From: Curtobacterium sp. 'Ferrero'
GTDB lineage: Bacteria; Actinomycetota; Actinomycetes; Actinomycetales; Microbacteriaceae
Assembly (NCBI RefSeq): GCF_002412165.1
Contig: NZ_NXIA01000001.1
Location: 299,994-363,993 of the forward strand
Direction: 5' to 3'
Length of the DNA stretch: 64,000 nt
The notes below the pieces were generated by a model. That model did no database searches, was not told the DNA's origin, and saw only the letters and a list, made by a program, of their open reading frames with translations. Of the stretch, positions 1-7,737 are shown piece by piece (within the stretch, counting starts at the first letter, position 1; each line of letters begins with the position of its first letter). The translations under genes were made by a program, and so were the position numbers.

Positions 1-192
1 GCCAAGCATCGCAGGCACCCCGCCGGTCACCTCGGCACCCGTGATGGCTGCAATGGTCGCTGCGATCGCCATGACCGCTGCCGCGAAGAGGCTGACGGGA
101 ACGGCGATCCGTTCGGCGAAGCGTCCAGCTGTCGCCAGTGCGGCTCCGACGAGGGCGGGCAGGATGATGGCGGTGATCAGCGCGGCGCTCAC
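1..192 (-). CDS. NuoL/M/N-type proton-pumping subunit of a complex I-like module, 5' part only
   Basis: Only the first 64 codons are in the window; the gene runs off the left edge. The GTG start at 190-192 overlaps the nuoK stop (GTGA), so the two are translationally coupled. The visible peptide is two hydrophobic helices separated by a short Arg/Glu-containing loop, as at the N-terminus of antiporter-like subunits NuoL, M or N. Which of the three it is cannot be told from this fragment. Its position after NuoK would suit NuoL in the standard gene order A-H-J-K-L-M-N. Confidence 0.6.
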   Translation of the reverse strand, partial: MSAALITAIILPALVGAALATAGRFAERIAVPVSLFAAAVMAIAATIAAITGAEVTGGVPAMLG

Positions 193-491
193 TGGCTGAG
201 GTCCGTCGCAGAATCGGTCATGTCGGAGTTCCGGGAACGGTGCAGGATCGTCGCAACCGCGAAGCCCATCGCCATCTCGATCGTCATCGCCGCGATGATC
301 ACCAGCAGCAGCACCTGCCCATCGACCGTCGGTGCGAGGTACCACCAGAACGCGGCGGCGGCGAGGATGACGGCGTTGATCATCACCTCGATGCCCATCA
401 TCACCATCACCACCACCTGCTGCGAGATCGCGCCGTACAGTCCGATGGCGAACAGCGCAGCCACGACGAGCAGAACGAGTTGCAGCGTCAT
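189..491 (-). CDS. nuoK: NuoK-like subunit
   Basis: This 100-residue membrane protein has three predicted transmembrane helices, the usual NuoK layout and length. The two membrane glutamates important for proton transfer in NuoK are present, in MMGIEVMINA near residue 34 and in MTIEMAMG near residue 71. It overlaps nuoJ upstream and the next subunit downstream by 4 bases each. It would sit in the membrane arm of a complex I-like assembly. The C-terminal tail after the third helix is Ser/Asp-rich and has no assigned role. Confidence 0.85.
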   Translation of the reverse strand: MTLQLVLLVVAALFAIGLYGAISQQVVVMVMMGIEVMINAVILAAAAFWWYLAPTVDGQVLLLVIIAAMTIEMAMGFAVATILHRSRNSDMTDSATDLSQ

Positions 492-1054
492 CGTCCGACA
501 CCTCCCGGCTCCGGGTCAGCGGGGGCATTCTGGAGGTCGTCCCCGAGCCGGTCGTACCGGCCACGAGGGTTCGCCAGGACGAGGGCGGCGATGATCGTGG
601 CGAACAGGATCGGGCTGATCGTCAGCATCACCAGCATTTTCGAGCTCATGATCGCCTCGCCAAGGGCACGGGTGGTGTCCGCCGCCGCGGTCCCGGCACG
701 GGCTGGCCACGGGATGAAGAGCGCGGCTGCGGCGAGGCCGACGAACACGGCGGCCGCGATCACTGCCGCGGGGCGTTTGCTGTGGGTCATATCCATTGGC
801 ATCAGCGCCGGGTTCATGCCCATATAGGAGACCATGAACACCGCCATCACGGCCATCTCCATCACCATCATCAGGATCGTGATGACCCCGATGAAGTCCA
901 GGTGCAGCACCAGCACGGTGACGCCGACGGCGATGAACGACACCGCCAGCGCGTACGTCGCGCGCGCCATCGAGTCCACCCGGAACACCGCGGCGGCAGC
1001 GAGCACCGCGACGACCGCCGCGACCCAGAACACGATCGTTGCCATCCCGGTCAT
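488..1054 (-). CDS. nuoJ: NuoJ-like subunit
   Basis: This is a 188-residue membrane protein with about five helices, a normal NuoJ length. I start it at the ATG at 1052-1054, which overlaps the nuoH stop codon (ATGA); longer reading frames on this strand run through nuoH and are not real. Helix 3 carries the Met-rich stretch ILMMVMEMAVMAVF, the position of the flexible pi-bulge helix in NuoJ. NuoJ couples the quinone-reducing end to the antiporter-like subunits. The extra methionines here are unusual but may only reflect membrane composition. Confidence 0.8.
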   Translation of the reverse strand: MTGMATIVFWVAAVVAVLAAAAVFRVDSMARATYALAVSFIAVGVTVLVLHLDFIGVITILMMVMEMAVMAVFMVSYMGMNPALMPMDMTHSKRPAAVIAAAVFVGLAAAALFIPWPARAGTAAADTTRALGEAIMSSKMLVMLTISPILFATIIAALVLANPRGRYDRLGDDLQNAPADPEPGGVGR

Positions 1055-1983
1055 CCTTTCCCCATCACGGCGAGCACCGACGTGACCAGCAGTTGCAGCA
1101 GCACCAGCGGCAACACGACAACCCAGCCCAGCTCCGCGAGCCGCTGCGGCCGGATCGCGGGCATCGCGTGTCCGAGCAGCAAGAACACGGCGAGCAGCAA
1201 ACACGTCTTCAACAGCACCCATAGCGCCGACGGAAGCAACGGACCAGCTCCGCCGCCGAGGAACATCGGCACCGCGAATGCGGCGCCGACCACGAGCAGA
1301 CACCATCTGCCGGCGAGAACGAGCAGTCGGTCGACGCCGGAGAGTTCCCCGAGGACACCGCCGGCGATGTCTGTGCCGGCGGGAAACGCGAACGGACCCC
1401 AGGCGGAGAACGCGGTGACGGAGGCGCAGTAGACGATGAACGCGACCGGCATTGTCAGGGCGAACCAGATCGGTTGCTGCGCGGCGACCACGTCGGTCAG
1501 CCGAAGGCTCTGCGCACCGATGGCGGGGGCGGTCAGGGCGAACATCAGCGGGATCTCGTACGCCAGGGCCTGCGCCAGGAACCGGTACCCGCCGATCAGC
1601 GGGTGCACGCTGTTGCCGCCCCACCCGAGCAGCCACCACAAGGCCCAGAGGGAGACGTCGACGGCGTTGAACCACACCACGCCGACCGGAATGTCCAGTG
1701 GTACCAGAGCGCCGACGGGAACGGCGAGAGCGGCGAGGAACGCGGCGACGGCTAGCCCGGACCCGCCGATCCGCCACAGAAGGGAGTCCGCGCCGAGCAC
1801 GGATCGACGTTGTTGGCGGAGGAGCCGGCCGGTTTCCCGGAACGGCGAGAGGACCCCAACATGCACCGGTATCCCGCGGTCTCGTGCTGCCAGGGCGGCG
1901 TTGCCGCTGGCGGCCAGGATGGCGAGGACGAGGACGACGCCGGGCAGGACGAGTGCCCAGAGGGCGTTTCCGACATCAACCAT
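1051..1983 (-). CDS. nuoH: NuoH-like subunit, divergent quinone-site loop
   Basis: I start this 310-residue, roughly eight-helix protein at the ATG at 1981-1983, because conserved NuoH character begins there and the upstream codons overlap the preceding gene. ALAYEIPLMFAL is a typical NuoH helix with its glutamate. The loop that in respiratory NuoH contains an E-x-N-R-x-P-F-D-L-P-E motif and lines the quinone tunnel is replaced here by a GPFAFPAGTDIAGG-type sequence. The match is therefore to a divergent complex I or group 4 hydrogenase-like branch rather than to the housekeeping enzyme. It overlaps both neighbours. Confidence 0.75.
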   Translation of the reverse strand: MVDVGNALWALVLPGVVLVLAILAASGNAALAARDRGIPVHVGVLSPFRETGRLLRQQRRSVLGADSLLWRIGGSGLAVAAFLAALAVPVGALVPLDIPVGVVWFNAVDVSLWALWWLLGWGGNSVHPLIGGYRFLAQALAYEIPLMFALTAPAIGAQSLRLTDVVAAQQPIWFALTMPVAFIVYCASVTAFSAWGPFAFPAGTDIAGGVLGELSGVDRLLVLAGRWCLLVVGAAFAVPMFLGGGAGPLLPSALWVLLKTCLLLAVFLLLGHAMPAIRPQRLAELGWVVVLPLVLLQLLVTSVLAVMGKG

Positions 1984-3094
1984 GCTGATGCCGTCTCGTC
2001 GTGCCGACCTCATCGGCCGAGTCCGCGCGAGGCATGGGAAATACGGTGAGCGCAGCAATGATGAGGCGGGCGCTGCCGATGTCGCGTCCTTTAACCAGGG
2101 ATGGGATCTCATCTACCGGCGTCGCCGGTTCCGGCTCGAACTGACGTCCGTTGAGTGCGGCGTCTGCGCGCTCGAGTCGAGTGAGGAGGACCGTGCGGAC
2201 GTCGATGTCGGGTCGAACCTGGAGGCCGCGCAGGGACCAGCGGAGCATCACGGAGCGCTCGATCCGGCGGCGCAGCGGCCGAATGCGTTCCCGCGCCTGG
2301 TCCCGGCGGCCGGTCACGGCAAGATCCCGTACGCGGAGCGTCCGGGCTGCCACGGCATCCCATCCGGCGACGGCGAGTATCTGGGCGGCCTGGTCGAGCG
2401 CGGAGGCCGCGCCGCTCTGTGGCTCCCCCCGCTTGTGGTCGTCGACATCGATCACCGAGGCGGAGGCGTCGGTGATGGTGTCGCCGGTGAGCGTCACGTC
2501 CAGGATCACGCCAGCTGGCCAGACCGGCAGGATCGGACCGAGTCGCCGGTGCAGCACGTCCATCTCCAGCCCGTCCCGATCATCCGCCCCGTCGGCGAGT
2601 GGGTAGCCGCCCGGACCGCTCATCGACATGTGATCCATCGACATGTGGTCGTGACCGCCCATGGGCATGTCGTGTTCATGCATCGATTCGTCGGTGTCGT
2701 CCGGGTGCTCGTCGTTGGGATGTTCGTGGTCGGGGCCGTCCTCGGCGAGGTGCCGGCCATCGATCCCATCCTCGCGAGCGGCGGAGCGCTGTGCACGTCG
2801 GTCCGTGAGTGAGTCCTGCGCGGTCGTGAAGACGGTGCCGATTTCGTCGGGGCTGGTCAGTGCCGCCCGGTGCTTCGGGTAGGGCATCTGATCCCACACG
2901 CGGTCGATGACCGTCCGCATCTCTGGTCCGGGGATTCCGCACACGAGCAGGACGTCGCTTTCGGCCGGGTGGGTGGCCAGGACATGACCGGCGGACGCAG
3001 CCGCTGCTTCCAGTGCAATCCGGGCTGCACCGTTGCCGGGCACCTCGACGAGGAGCACATGCAGCGGTCGGCGGCGATCCGTGGTCACACCCAT
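1976..3094 (-). CDS. Degenerate NuoB-like protein with a His/Met-rich insert
   Basis: The 372-residue product starts at the ATG at 3092-3094, overlapping the nuoA end. Residues 10-80 resemble the core of NuoB: DVLLVCGIPGPEM, then RVWDQMPYPKHRAAL. NuoB binds Fe-S cluster N2 with four cysteines including a CC pair; only Cys52 is present here, so the cluster cannot form in the usual way. Residues 120-160 are packed with His, Asp and Met (DHEHPNDEHPDD, MPMGGHDHMSMDHMSM) and look metal binding. From about residue 172 (DRDGLEMDVL, LGPILPVWPAG) the sequence resembles proteins called NuoD-like in other actinobacterial loci. Role unknown; metal sensing or chaperoning for this module is an inference. 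Confidence 0.6.
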   Translation of the reverse strand: MGVTTDRRRPLHVLLVEVPGNGAARIALEAAAASAGHVLATHPAESDVLLVCGIPGPEMRTVIDRVWDQMPYPKHRAALTSPDEIGTVFTTAQDSLTDRRAQRSAAREDGIDGRHLAEDGPDHEHPNDEHPDDTDESMHEHDMPMGGHDHMSMDHMSMSGPGGYPLADGADDRDGLEMDVLHRRLGPILPVWPAGVILDVTLTGDTITDASASVIDVDDHKRGEPQSGAASALDQAAQILAVAGWDAVAARTLRVRDLAVTGRRDQARERIRPLRRRIERSVMLRWSLRGLQVRPDIDVRTVLLTRLERADAALNGRQFEPEPATPVDEIPSLVKGRDIGSARLIIAALTVFPMPRADSADEVGTTRRHQHG

Positions 3095-3435
3095 CGGAAC
3101 GCTCCTTCCCGCCAGGCCCAGACGACACCCGCCAGGAGAACCCCGAGGAAGACGAACATCTCGATGACCGCCTCTGCACCCATCTGCGCGACAACGACAG
3201 CCCACGGGTACATGAAGAGCATTTCCACGTCGAACGCGAGGAACACCAGCGTCATTGGGTACCAGCGGGTGTGGAAGCGCGAGAGCGCGTGTTCCTGGAG
3301 ATCCCACCCGGACCCGAACGGCAGCACGTCTTTGCGAATCGGAGCGACCGCTGTCGCTCGAGACAGCAGCATCAGGGCGGCGATGCCGAGCAGTGCGACG
3401 CCGAGCACGATGCCGATGGTGATGTACCCGGACAT
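3085..3435 (-). CDS. nuoA: NuoA-like subunit, first gene of the operon
   Basis: This 116-residue protein has three predicted helices. The signature RFHTRWYPMTLVFLAFDVEM followed by LFMYPWAVV matches the NuoA pattern of an acidic helix 2 (D-V-E) with a YPWA end. The ATG at 3433-3435 has GGAGAT as ribosome-binding site. The gene leads the minus-strand module A, B-like, H, J, K, L/M/N; no NuoI, E, F or G is visible before the window edge. A CsoR-type operator lies about 25 bases upstream, which implies copper control of the whole operon. Confidence 0.85.
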   Translation of the reverse strand: MSGYITIGIVLGVALLGIAALMLLSRATAVAPIRKDVLPFGSGWDLQEHALSRFHTRWYPMTLVFLAFDVEMLFMYPWAVVVAQMGAEAVIEMFVFLGVLLAGVVWAWREGAFRWV

Positions 3436-3458
3436 TCGATCTCCTTCCCGAGCTGCTA

Positions 3459-3473
3459 TACCCCGGAGGGGTA
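3459..3473. promoter_or_regulatory. CsoR-type operator upstream of the nuo-like operon
   Basis: TACCCC-GGA-GGGGTA is a perfect 6-3-6 inverted repeat. CsoR copper sensors recognise GC-rich palindromes of the form TACCC-N-GGGTA. A near-identical site lies in front of copZ-copA at 5975-5993 and a csoR gene is at 6781. The site is 24 bases upstream of the nuoA-like start, where a promoter would sit, and about 45 bases beyond the end of copA. Confidence 0.75.
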
Positions 3474-3516
3474 ATGCGGGTGAGTGTAGGCGGGCGGCGG
3501 GCTCGGTGTCCGCCGG

Positions 3517-5718
3517 TCAGCGAGGCTGGAACGTGCGCAGGCGCAGACTGTTGCTGACAACGAACACCGAGGAAAGGGCCATCGCGGCGCCGGCGATCAT
3601 TGGGTTCAGCAGGCCGGCCATCGCGAGCGGGATCGCGGCGACGTTGTAGGCGAAGGCCCAGAACAGGTTCACCTTGATCGTGCCGAGGGTGCGGCGGGCG
3701 AGCGCGATCGCGTCCGCCGCGGCGCTCAGGTCCGCTCGGATGAGGGTGATGTCGGCGGCTTCCATGGCCGCGTCGGTGCCGCTACCCATCGCGATCCCGA
3801 GATCAGCGGCGGCGAGAGCGGCGGCGTCGTTGACGCCGTCGCCGATCATCGCCACGGACCGGCCCTGCTGCTGCAGCCGGGTGACGGTCCGGTACTTGTC
3901 TTCGGGTCGCACCTCGGCTTCGACGTCGTCGATGCCAACCTCCGCTGCGACGGTCCGGGCGACGTCTTCAGCGTCGCCGGTGAGCATGATCGTGCGCAGC
4001 CCCATGTCGTGCAGGCGACGGATCGCGTCCGGGCTGGTCGGCGCGATGGTGTCCGCGACGCTGATGACGCCGCGGGCTGCGCCGTCCCATGCGACAACGA
4101 CCGCGGTCGCGCCGCCCTGTTCCGCGGTCCGGACCGCGTCCGTGACCGCTTCGGGGATGGTGATGGCCCACTGGTCGGTCAACCAGGCGGGTCGGCCGAC
4201 GAGCACGAGGGTGTCGTCGACGACGGCTTGGACGCCGAGCCCGGCGGTGGACTGGAACGTGTCCGCGGTGGGGTGGTCGGTGGCGGCTGCGGTGATGGCG
4301 CGGGCGATGGGGTGTTCGGATCCTGCTTCCGCGGCGGCGGCGAGGGCGAGGACTCGGGTGTCGGTTTCCCCGCCGACGGCGGTGACCTGGTGGACGCTCA
4401 TCTTGCCGGTGGTGACGGTGCCGGTCTTGTCGAGCACGACGGTGTCGATCCGGCGGGTGGCCTCGAGGACCTGGGGTCCGCGGATGAGGATCCCGAGCTG
4501 GGAGCCACGTCCGGTGCCGACGAGCAGCGCGGTCGGAGTTGCCAGCCCCAGGGCGCACGGGCAGGCGATCACCAGGGTCGCAACGGCGGCGGTGAACGCG
4601 GCTTGCACGTCGCCGGTGAGCAGCAGCCACCCGATGAGGGTCAGCACCGCCAGGCCCATGACGATCGGGACGAACACGGCGGAAACCCGGTCGGCGAGGC
4701 GCTGCACCTCGGCCTTGCCGGTCTGCGCGGACACGACGAGCCGGCCGATGCGGGCAAGCTCCGTGTCCTGGCCGACGCGGGTGGCTTCGACGATGAGTCG
4801 GCCGCCGACGTTCACGGTCGCGCCGGTGACGGTGTCGCCGGTGCCAACCTCGACGGGGACCGCTTCACCGGTCATCACGCTGGTGTCGATCGCGCTCGTG
4901 CCATCGGTGATGGTTCCGTCGGTGGCGATGCGTTCACCGGGACGGACCACGAACCGGTCCCCGACCTGCAGTGCTGCGGTCGGCACCTCAGTTTCGACAC
5001 CGTCTCGGAGCACCCGGGCAGTCGGTGCACCCAAGGCGAGGAGCGCCTGCAGGGCGGCGCCGGAGCGGTCCTTCGCGCGGGCCTCGAAGTATCGGCCGGC
5101 GAGGAGGAACACCGTCACCGCGGCGGCGACTTCGAAGTACGGCTCCGGAGCCGCGCCCGGGTGCGGGAACCAGGAGAACGCCATCTGCATCCCGATGTGC
5201 CCGGCGCCGCCGAACACGAGCGCCCAGACGGACCACACGGTCGCGGCGGCGACGCCGACGCTGACGAGGGTGTCCATCGTCGCGGCCCCATGCCGGGCGT
5301 TGATCGCGGCAGCACGATGGAACGGCCACGCACCCCACACAGCGACCGGCAGCGCCAGCACCAGAACGGCCCACTGCCATCCCGGGAACTGCAGGACCGG
5401 GACCATCGACAGCGCCACCACCGGGACGGCGAGCACCGTGGACACGATCAGGCGCCGCCGGAGCGGCGCGAGCTCGTCGGTGTCCGCACCGGGCGGTTCG
5501 GGCAGGCGCGCGCCGTACCCGGCCGCTTCAATGGTCCGGATCGCGTCGTCGACAGCGAGGTCCGCGGGGAGCGTGACGGAGGCGCTTTCCGTGGCGTAGT
5601 TCACGCTCGCGGTCACGCCGGGCAGCTTGTTCAGCTTCCGCTCGATCCGGTTCGCGCACGACGCGCAGGTCATCCCCTCGATCGTCAGCTCAACCGGCGG
5701 GGTGCTGGTCGTGGTCAT
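3517..5718 (-). CDS. copA: CopA, Cu(I)-exporting P1B-type ATPase
   Basis: This 733-residue ATPase exports Cu(I) across the cytoplasmic membrane. One N-terminal heavy-metal domain has GMTCASC at residues 15-21. The membrane core contains CPCALGLATP (helix 6), the phosphorylation motif DKTGT, the SEHP motif of the nucleotide domain and GDGVNDAAALAAADLG. The last two helices carry YN (FWAFAYNVAA) and M-x-x-S-S (AMALSSVFVV), the residues that define Cu(I) specificity. The start overlaps the copZ stop (ATGA). It should be controlled by CsoR through the operator at 5975-5993. Confidence 0.95.
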   Translation of the reverse strand: MTTTSTPPVELTIEGMTCASCANRIERKLNKLPGVTASVNYATESASVTLPADLAVDDAIRTIEAAGYGARLPEPPGADTDELAPLRRRLIVSTVLAVPVVALSMVPVLQFPGWQWAVLVLALPVAVWGAWPFHRAAAINARHGAATMDTLVSVGVAAATVWSVWALVFGGAGHIGMQMAFSWFPHPGAAPEPYFEVAAAVTVFLLAGRYFEARAKDRSGAALQALLALGAPTARVLRDGVETEVPTAALQVGDRFVVRPGERIATDGTITDGTSAIDTSVMTGEAVPVEVGTGDTVTGATVNVGGRLIVEATRVGQDTELARIGRLVVSAQTGKAEVQRLADRVSAVFVPIVMGLAVLTLIGWLLLTGDVQAAFTAAVATLVIACPCALGLATPTALLVGTGRGSQLGILIRGPQVLEATRRIDTVVLDKTGTVTTGKMSVHQVTAVGGETDTRVLALAAAAEAGSEHPIARAITAAATDHPTADTFQSTAGLGVQAVVDDTLVLVGRPAWLTDQWAITIPEAVTDAVRTAEQGGATAVVVAWDGAARGVISVADTIAPTSPDAIRRLHDMGLRTIMLTGDAEDVARTVAAEVGIDDVEAEVRPEDKYRTVTRLQQQGRSVAMIGDGVNDAAALAAADLGIAMGSGTDAAMEAADITLIRADLSAAADAIALARRTLGTIKVNLFWAFAYNVAAIPLAMAGLLNPMIAGAAMALSSVFVVSNSLRLRTFQPR

Positions 5719-5942
5719 GATGCGACCAACGTGTAGCCGGCCTCCTCCACAGCGGCGGAAACTTCCTCCTGCGGCAGGTCACGGGTACTGGTCACCCGGG
5801 CGGTGGAGACACCGCCGACGTTGAGGTCGATCGTCACGTCCGTGACACCCGGCACGGCGACGAGTTCCTCGTTGACACTCATCACGCAGTGCCCGCACGT
5901 CATGCCCGTGATGGCGTACGTGTTCGTCAGCTGCTCGCTCAT
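5715..5942 (-). CDS. copZ: CopZ, copper chaperone
   Basis: This 75-residue ferredoxin-fold heavy-metal-associated domain has GMTCGHC near residue 13 as its Cu(I)-binding loop. It delivers Cu(I) to CopA, which is encoded next and overlaps by four bases. I choose the ATG at 5940-5942 because AAGGGA lies eight bases upstream and the domain begins directly after it; a longer frame starting near the operator is less likely. In other bacteria copZ-copA is a typical CsoR-controlled pair. Confidence 0.9.
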   Translation of the reverse strand: MSEQLTNTYAITGMTCGHCVMSVNEELVAVPGVTDVTIDLNVGGVSTARVTSTRDLPQEEVSAAVEEAGYTLVAS

Positions 5943-5974
5943 CGTGGTGATCCCTTCGTTCTTCACGTTCATCA

Positions 5975-5993
5975 GGTACCCTAGGGGGGTACC
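5975..5993. promoter_or_regulatory. CsoR-type operator between copZ and the divergent gene
   Basis: GGTACCC-N5-GGGTACC is a perfect inverted repeat and contains the CsoR core TACCCT-AGG-GGGGTA. It lies in the divergent promoter region between copZ (minus) and the gene at 6065 (plus), so one site could control both directions. The core is almost the same as the site at 3459-3473. Confidence 0.8.
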
Positions 5994-6064
5994 GTAGTGA
6001 GTGTAACGCCGGTCGGGCGGATGTGTTCCCAATCCGCCAAACCGGCATCCGGAAAGAGGACGTG

Positions 6065-6742
6065 ATGGCGAGCAGAACTGATCGGCGCGAAGAGGCGCGG
6101 CGGAAAGCCGCTGACCGCAGAGCGGAACAGCAGCGCAGCCGCACCCGCCGGTGGTGGCTGCTGGGCGCCGCCGTGGTCATCGTCCTCGCCGCGGTCACCA
6201 CGATCACGGTCACCGCGCTGAACCGTGGCAACGACACGGCGCCAACAGCGTCCGGAGCGACAGCGGCCCCGCCGTGGCCGGCCCCCGCGGATGCGGCGGC
6301 GCGGGCGAAGGCTGCCGGGCTCGAGGTGGCGGGGATGGAAGGTGCAGCGCTGCACACCCATCAGCATCTGTCCGTATCGGTGGACGGGGAGCCGGTGGCG
6401 GTGCCGGCGAACATCGGCGTCGACGTGCAGCGGGGCGGCATGTCTGCACTCCACACCCACGACACCTCCGGCATCGTGCACGTCGAGTCCGCGAAGGTGC
6501 AGCCGTTCACCCTCGGACAGCTCTTTACCGAGTGGGACGTGACCTTGCGAGACGGGCAGGTCGGCGGGTACGTCGACGGGAAGAACGACCGGCACGTCGC
6601 CGTGTTCGTCAACGGCACCCGCACCACCACGCCCCTGCCGGATCTGGAACTGCAGGACCAGCAGGACATCGCCATCGTCATCACCCGTGGGTCCGGTACG
6701 CCGATCGCGCCGACCCCGTTCGATTGGTCGACGGCGGCATGA
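6065..6742 (+). CDS. Membrane-anchored His-containing protein of the copper locus, function unknown
   Basis: The 225-residue protein starts with about 25 charged residues, then one transmembrane helix (residues 30-50), then an extracytoplasmic domain. The ATG at 6065 has AGAGGA six bases upstream. The outer domain has ALHTHQHLSVSV and SALHTHDTSG, two H-T-H clusters that could bind metal, and ends without a second helix. I know similar unnamed proteins in actinobacterial copper loci but no proven function. It is divergent from copZ-copA and followed closely by csoR, so it is probably copper induced. Confidence 0.65.
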   Translation: MASRTDRREEARRKAADRRAEQQRSRTRRWWLLGAAVVIVLAAVTTITVTALNRGNDTAPTASGATAAPPWPAPADAAARAKAAGLEVAGMEGAALHTHQHLSVSVDGEPVAVPANIGVDVQRGGMSALHTHDTSGIVHVESAKVQPFTLGQLFTEWDVTLRDGQVGGYVDGKNDRHVAVFVNGTRTTTPLPDLELQDQQDIAIVITRGSGTPIAPTPFDWSTAA

Positions 6743-6780
6743 GCGCCGCTACCGTAATCGGTGAACCCCGAGGAGCGTCC

Positions 6781-7095
6781 ATGACCGACACCACCGCACC
6801 CGCAGCAGAGCACCACCACGGGTACATCACCGCGAAGGACGACTACCTCAAACGGTTGCGCCGCATCGAGGGGCAAGCCCGCGGCCTGCAGCGGATGGTC
6901 GATGAGGAGCAGTACTGCATCGACATCCTCACCCAGGTGTCCGCGATGACGAAGGCGCTGCAATCCGTCGCGCTCGGCCTGCTGGATGACCACCTCGCGC
7001 ACTGCGTCACCGACGCCGTCGCCGAAGGCGGCGACGCGGCCGCGGTGAAGCTCAAGGAAGCCTCCGACGCGATCGCCCGCCTCGTGCGCGCCTAA
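6781..7095 (+). CDS. csoR: CsoR, copper-sensing repressor
   Basis: This 104-residue all-helical regulator has the complete copper site: Cys46, His71 and Cys75, in the same spacing as Cys36, His61 and Cys65 of M. tuberculosis CsoR. GAGGAG precedes the ATG at 6781. A His-rich N-terminal extension (EHHHGY) is extra. It follows the membrane protein gene by 38 bases and is probably cotranscribed with it. Cu(I) binding releases the repressor from operators such as 3459-3473 and 5975-5993. Confidence 0.92.
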   Translation: MTDTTAPAAEHHHGYITAKDDYLKRLRRIEGQARGLQRMVDEEQYCIDILTQVSAMTKALQSVALGLLDDHLAHCVTDAVAEGGDAAAVKLKEASDAIARLVRA

Positions 7096-7190
7096 CCAGC
7101 TCTCCGCCCACCAGACGGGGCGGTTGTCCTCTCAGCGCTCGTCCTGCACCATAGAACCCGCACCCCCGCCAGCCATCAGTACGGATCCGC

Positions 7191-7634
7191 ATGCTCACCA
7201 CCGCGAACACCACGCGCCGCCGCCTGCTGCTGCAGGCCACGGCAGTGCTGGCGTTGCTGCTGCTGGTCGGGTTCACGGTCCTGATGCACAGCATGCTCGG
7301 CCACGCGACCACCGGCGAGCACGCCATGACCGCCATGACGGCCGAGCACACCCACAGCGACGCAGCCGAGCACGCTGCCGCGCCGGCTGGCGCGGTGGTG
7401 AGCGTGCTCAGTGATGCTGGCTGCGATGGCGGCCTGTGCGCGCTGATGTGCTCCCTGATGGGGATGGCCTGCGCGCTGACGATCGCCCTGTTCGCGTGGG
7501 CGCTTCTGCGCACCCGGAACGGCGGGGTCCTCTACGTCCTCGCACGCCTCCTCGCCCTCGGGGACCGTGTCGCACGCCGCGTCGCGGCACCCAAGCCGCC
7601 ATCACTGACGGCGCTGCAGATCATCCGTATCTGA
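7191..7634 (+). CDS. DUF6153-like small membrane protein, His/Met rich
   Basis: This 147-residue protein has an N-terminal helix (residues 14-30), an extracytoplasmic segment rich in His and Met (MHSMLGHATTGEHAM, EHTHSDAAEH), a short Cys-containing stretch (DAGCDGGLCALMCSL) and a second helix. This resembles the DUF6153 family, common in actinobacterial copper loci and of unknown function. The ATG start lacks a clear ribosome-binding site. A related but His-poor copy lies at 19325-19732 in the second copper cluster, and both have GTCCTGCAC-N-ATAGA upstream. Confidence 0.65.
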   Translation: MLTTANTTRRRLLLQATAVLALLLLVGFTVLMHSMLGHATTGEHAMTAMTAEHTHSDAAEHAAAPAGAVVSVLSDAGCDGGLCALMCSLMGMACALTIALFAWALLRTRNGGVLYVLARLLALGDRVARRVAAPKPPSLTALQIIRI

Positions 7635-7685
7635 TCCATCCCCGGCGGGAGCGCTCCCTTCGGAAGCTCTCGCATGCCCAGAACA

Positions 7686-7707
7686 CGGGCAGGTATTCGC
7701 CTGCCCG
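7686..7707 (+). terminator. Stem-loop between the DUF6153-like and DUF305 genes
   Basis: CGGGCAGG-TATTCG-CCTGCCCG is a perfect 8-bp stem with a 6-base loop. There is no T tract, as is usual in high-GC actinobacteria. It may end the upstream transcript or stabilise the 3' end of its mRNA. A similar hairpin follows the DUF6153-like gene of the second cluster (19745-19767). Confidence 0.4.
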
Positions 7708-7737
7708 GAACACCTGACGCATCACGGGATTGGATCC

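Noticed and set aside
488..1777. A 429-codon minus-strand frame starting inside nuoH
   Set aside because: Only its last 188 codons have membrane-protein character (NuoJ); the rest is an Arg-rich out-of-frame reading of nuoH. I start NuoJ at 1054.
1976..3094. Reading the His/Met-rich protein as a NuoC or NuoD catalytic subunit
   Set aside because: The NuoD quinone-site motifs are absent and the N-terminus matches NuoB better; only the C-terminal part resembles NuoD-like proteins.
3674..5599. Long plus-strand open frame opposite copA (641 codons)
   Set aside because: Shadow frame caused by GC bias; Ser/Arg/Ala-rich with no domain, while copA on the other strand has all P-type ATPase motifs.
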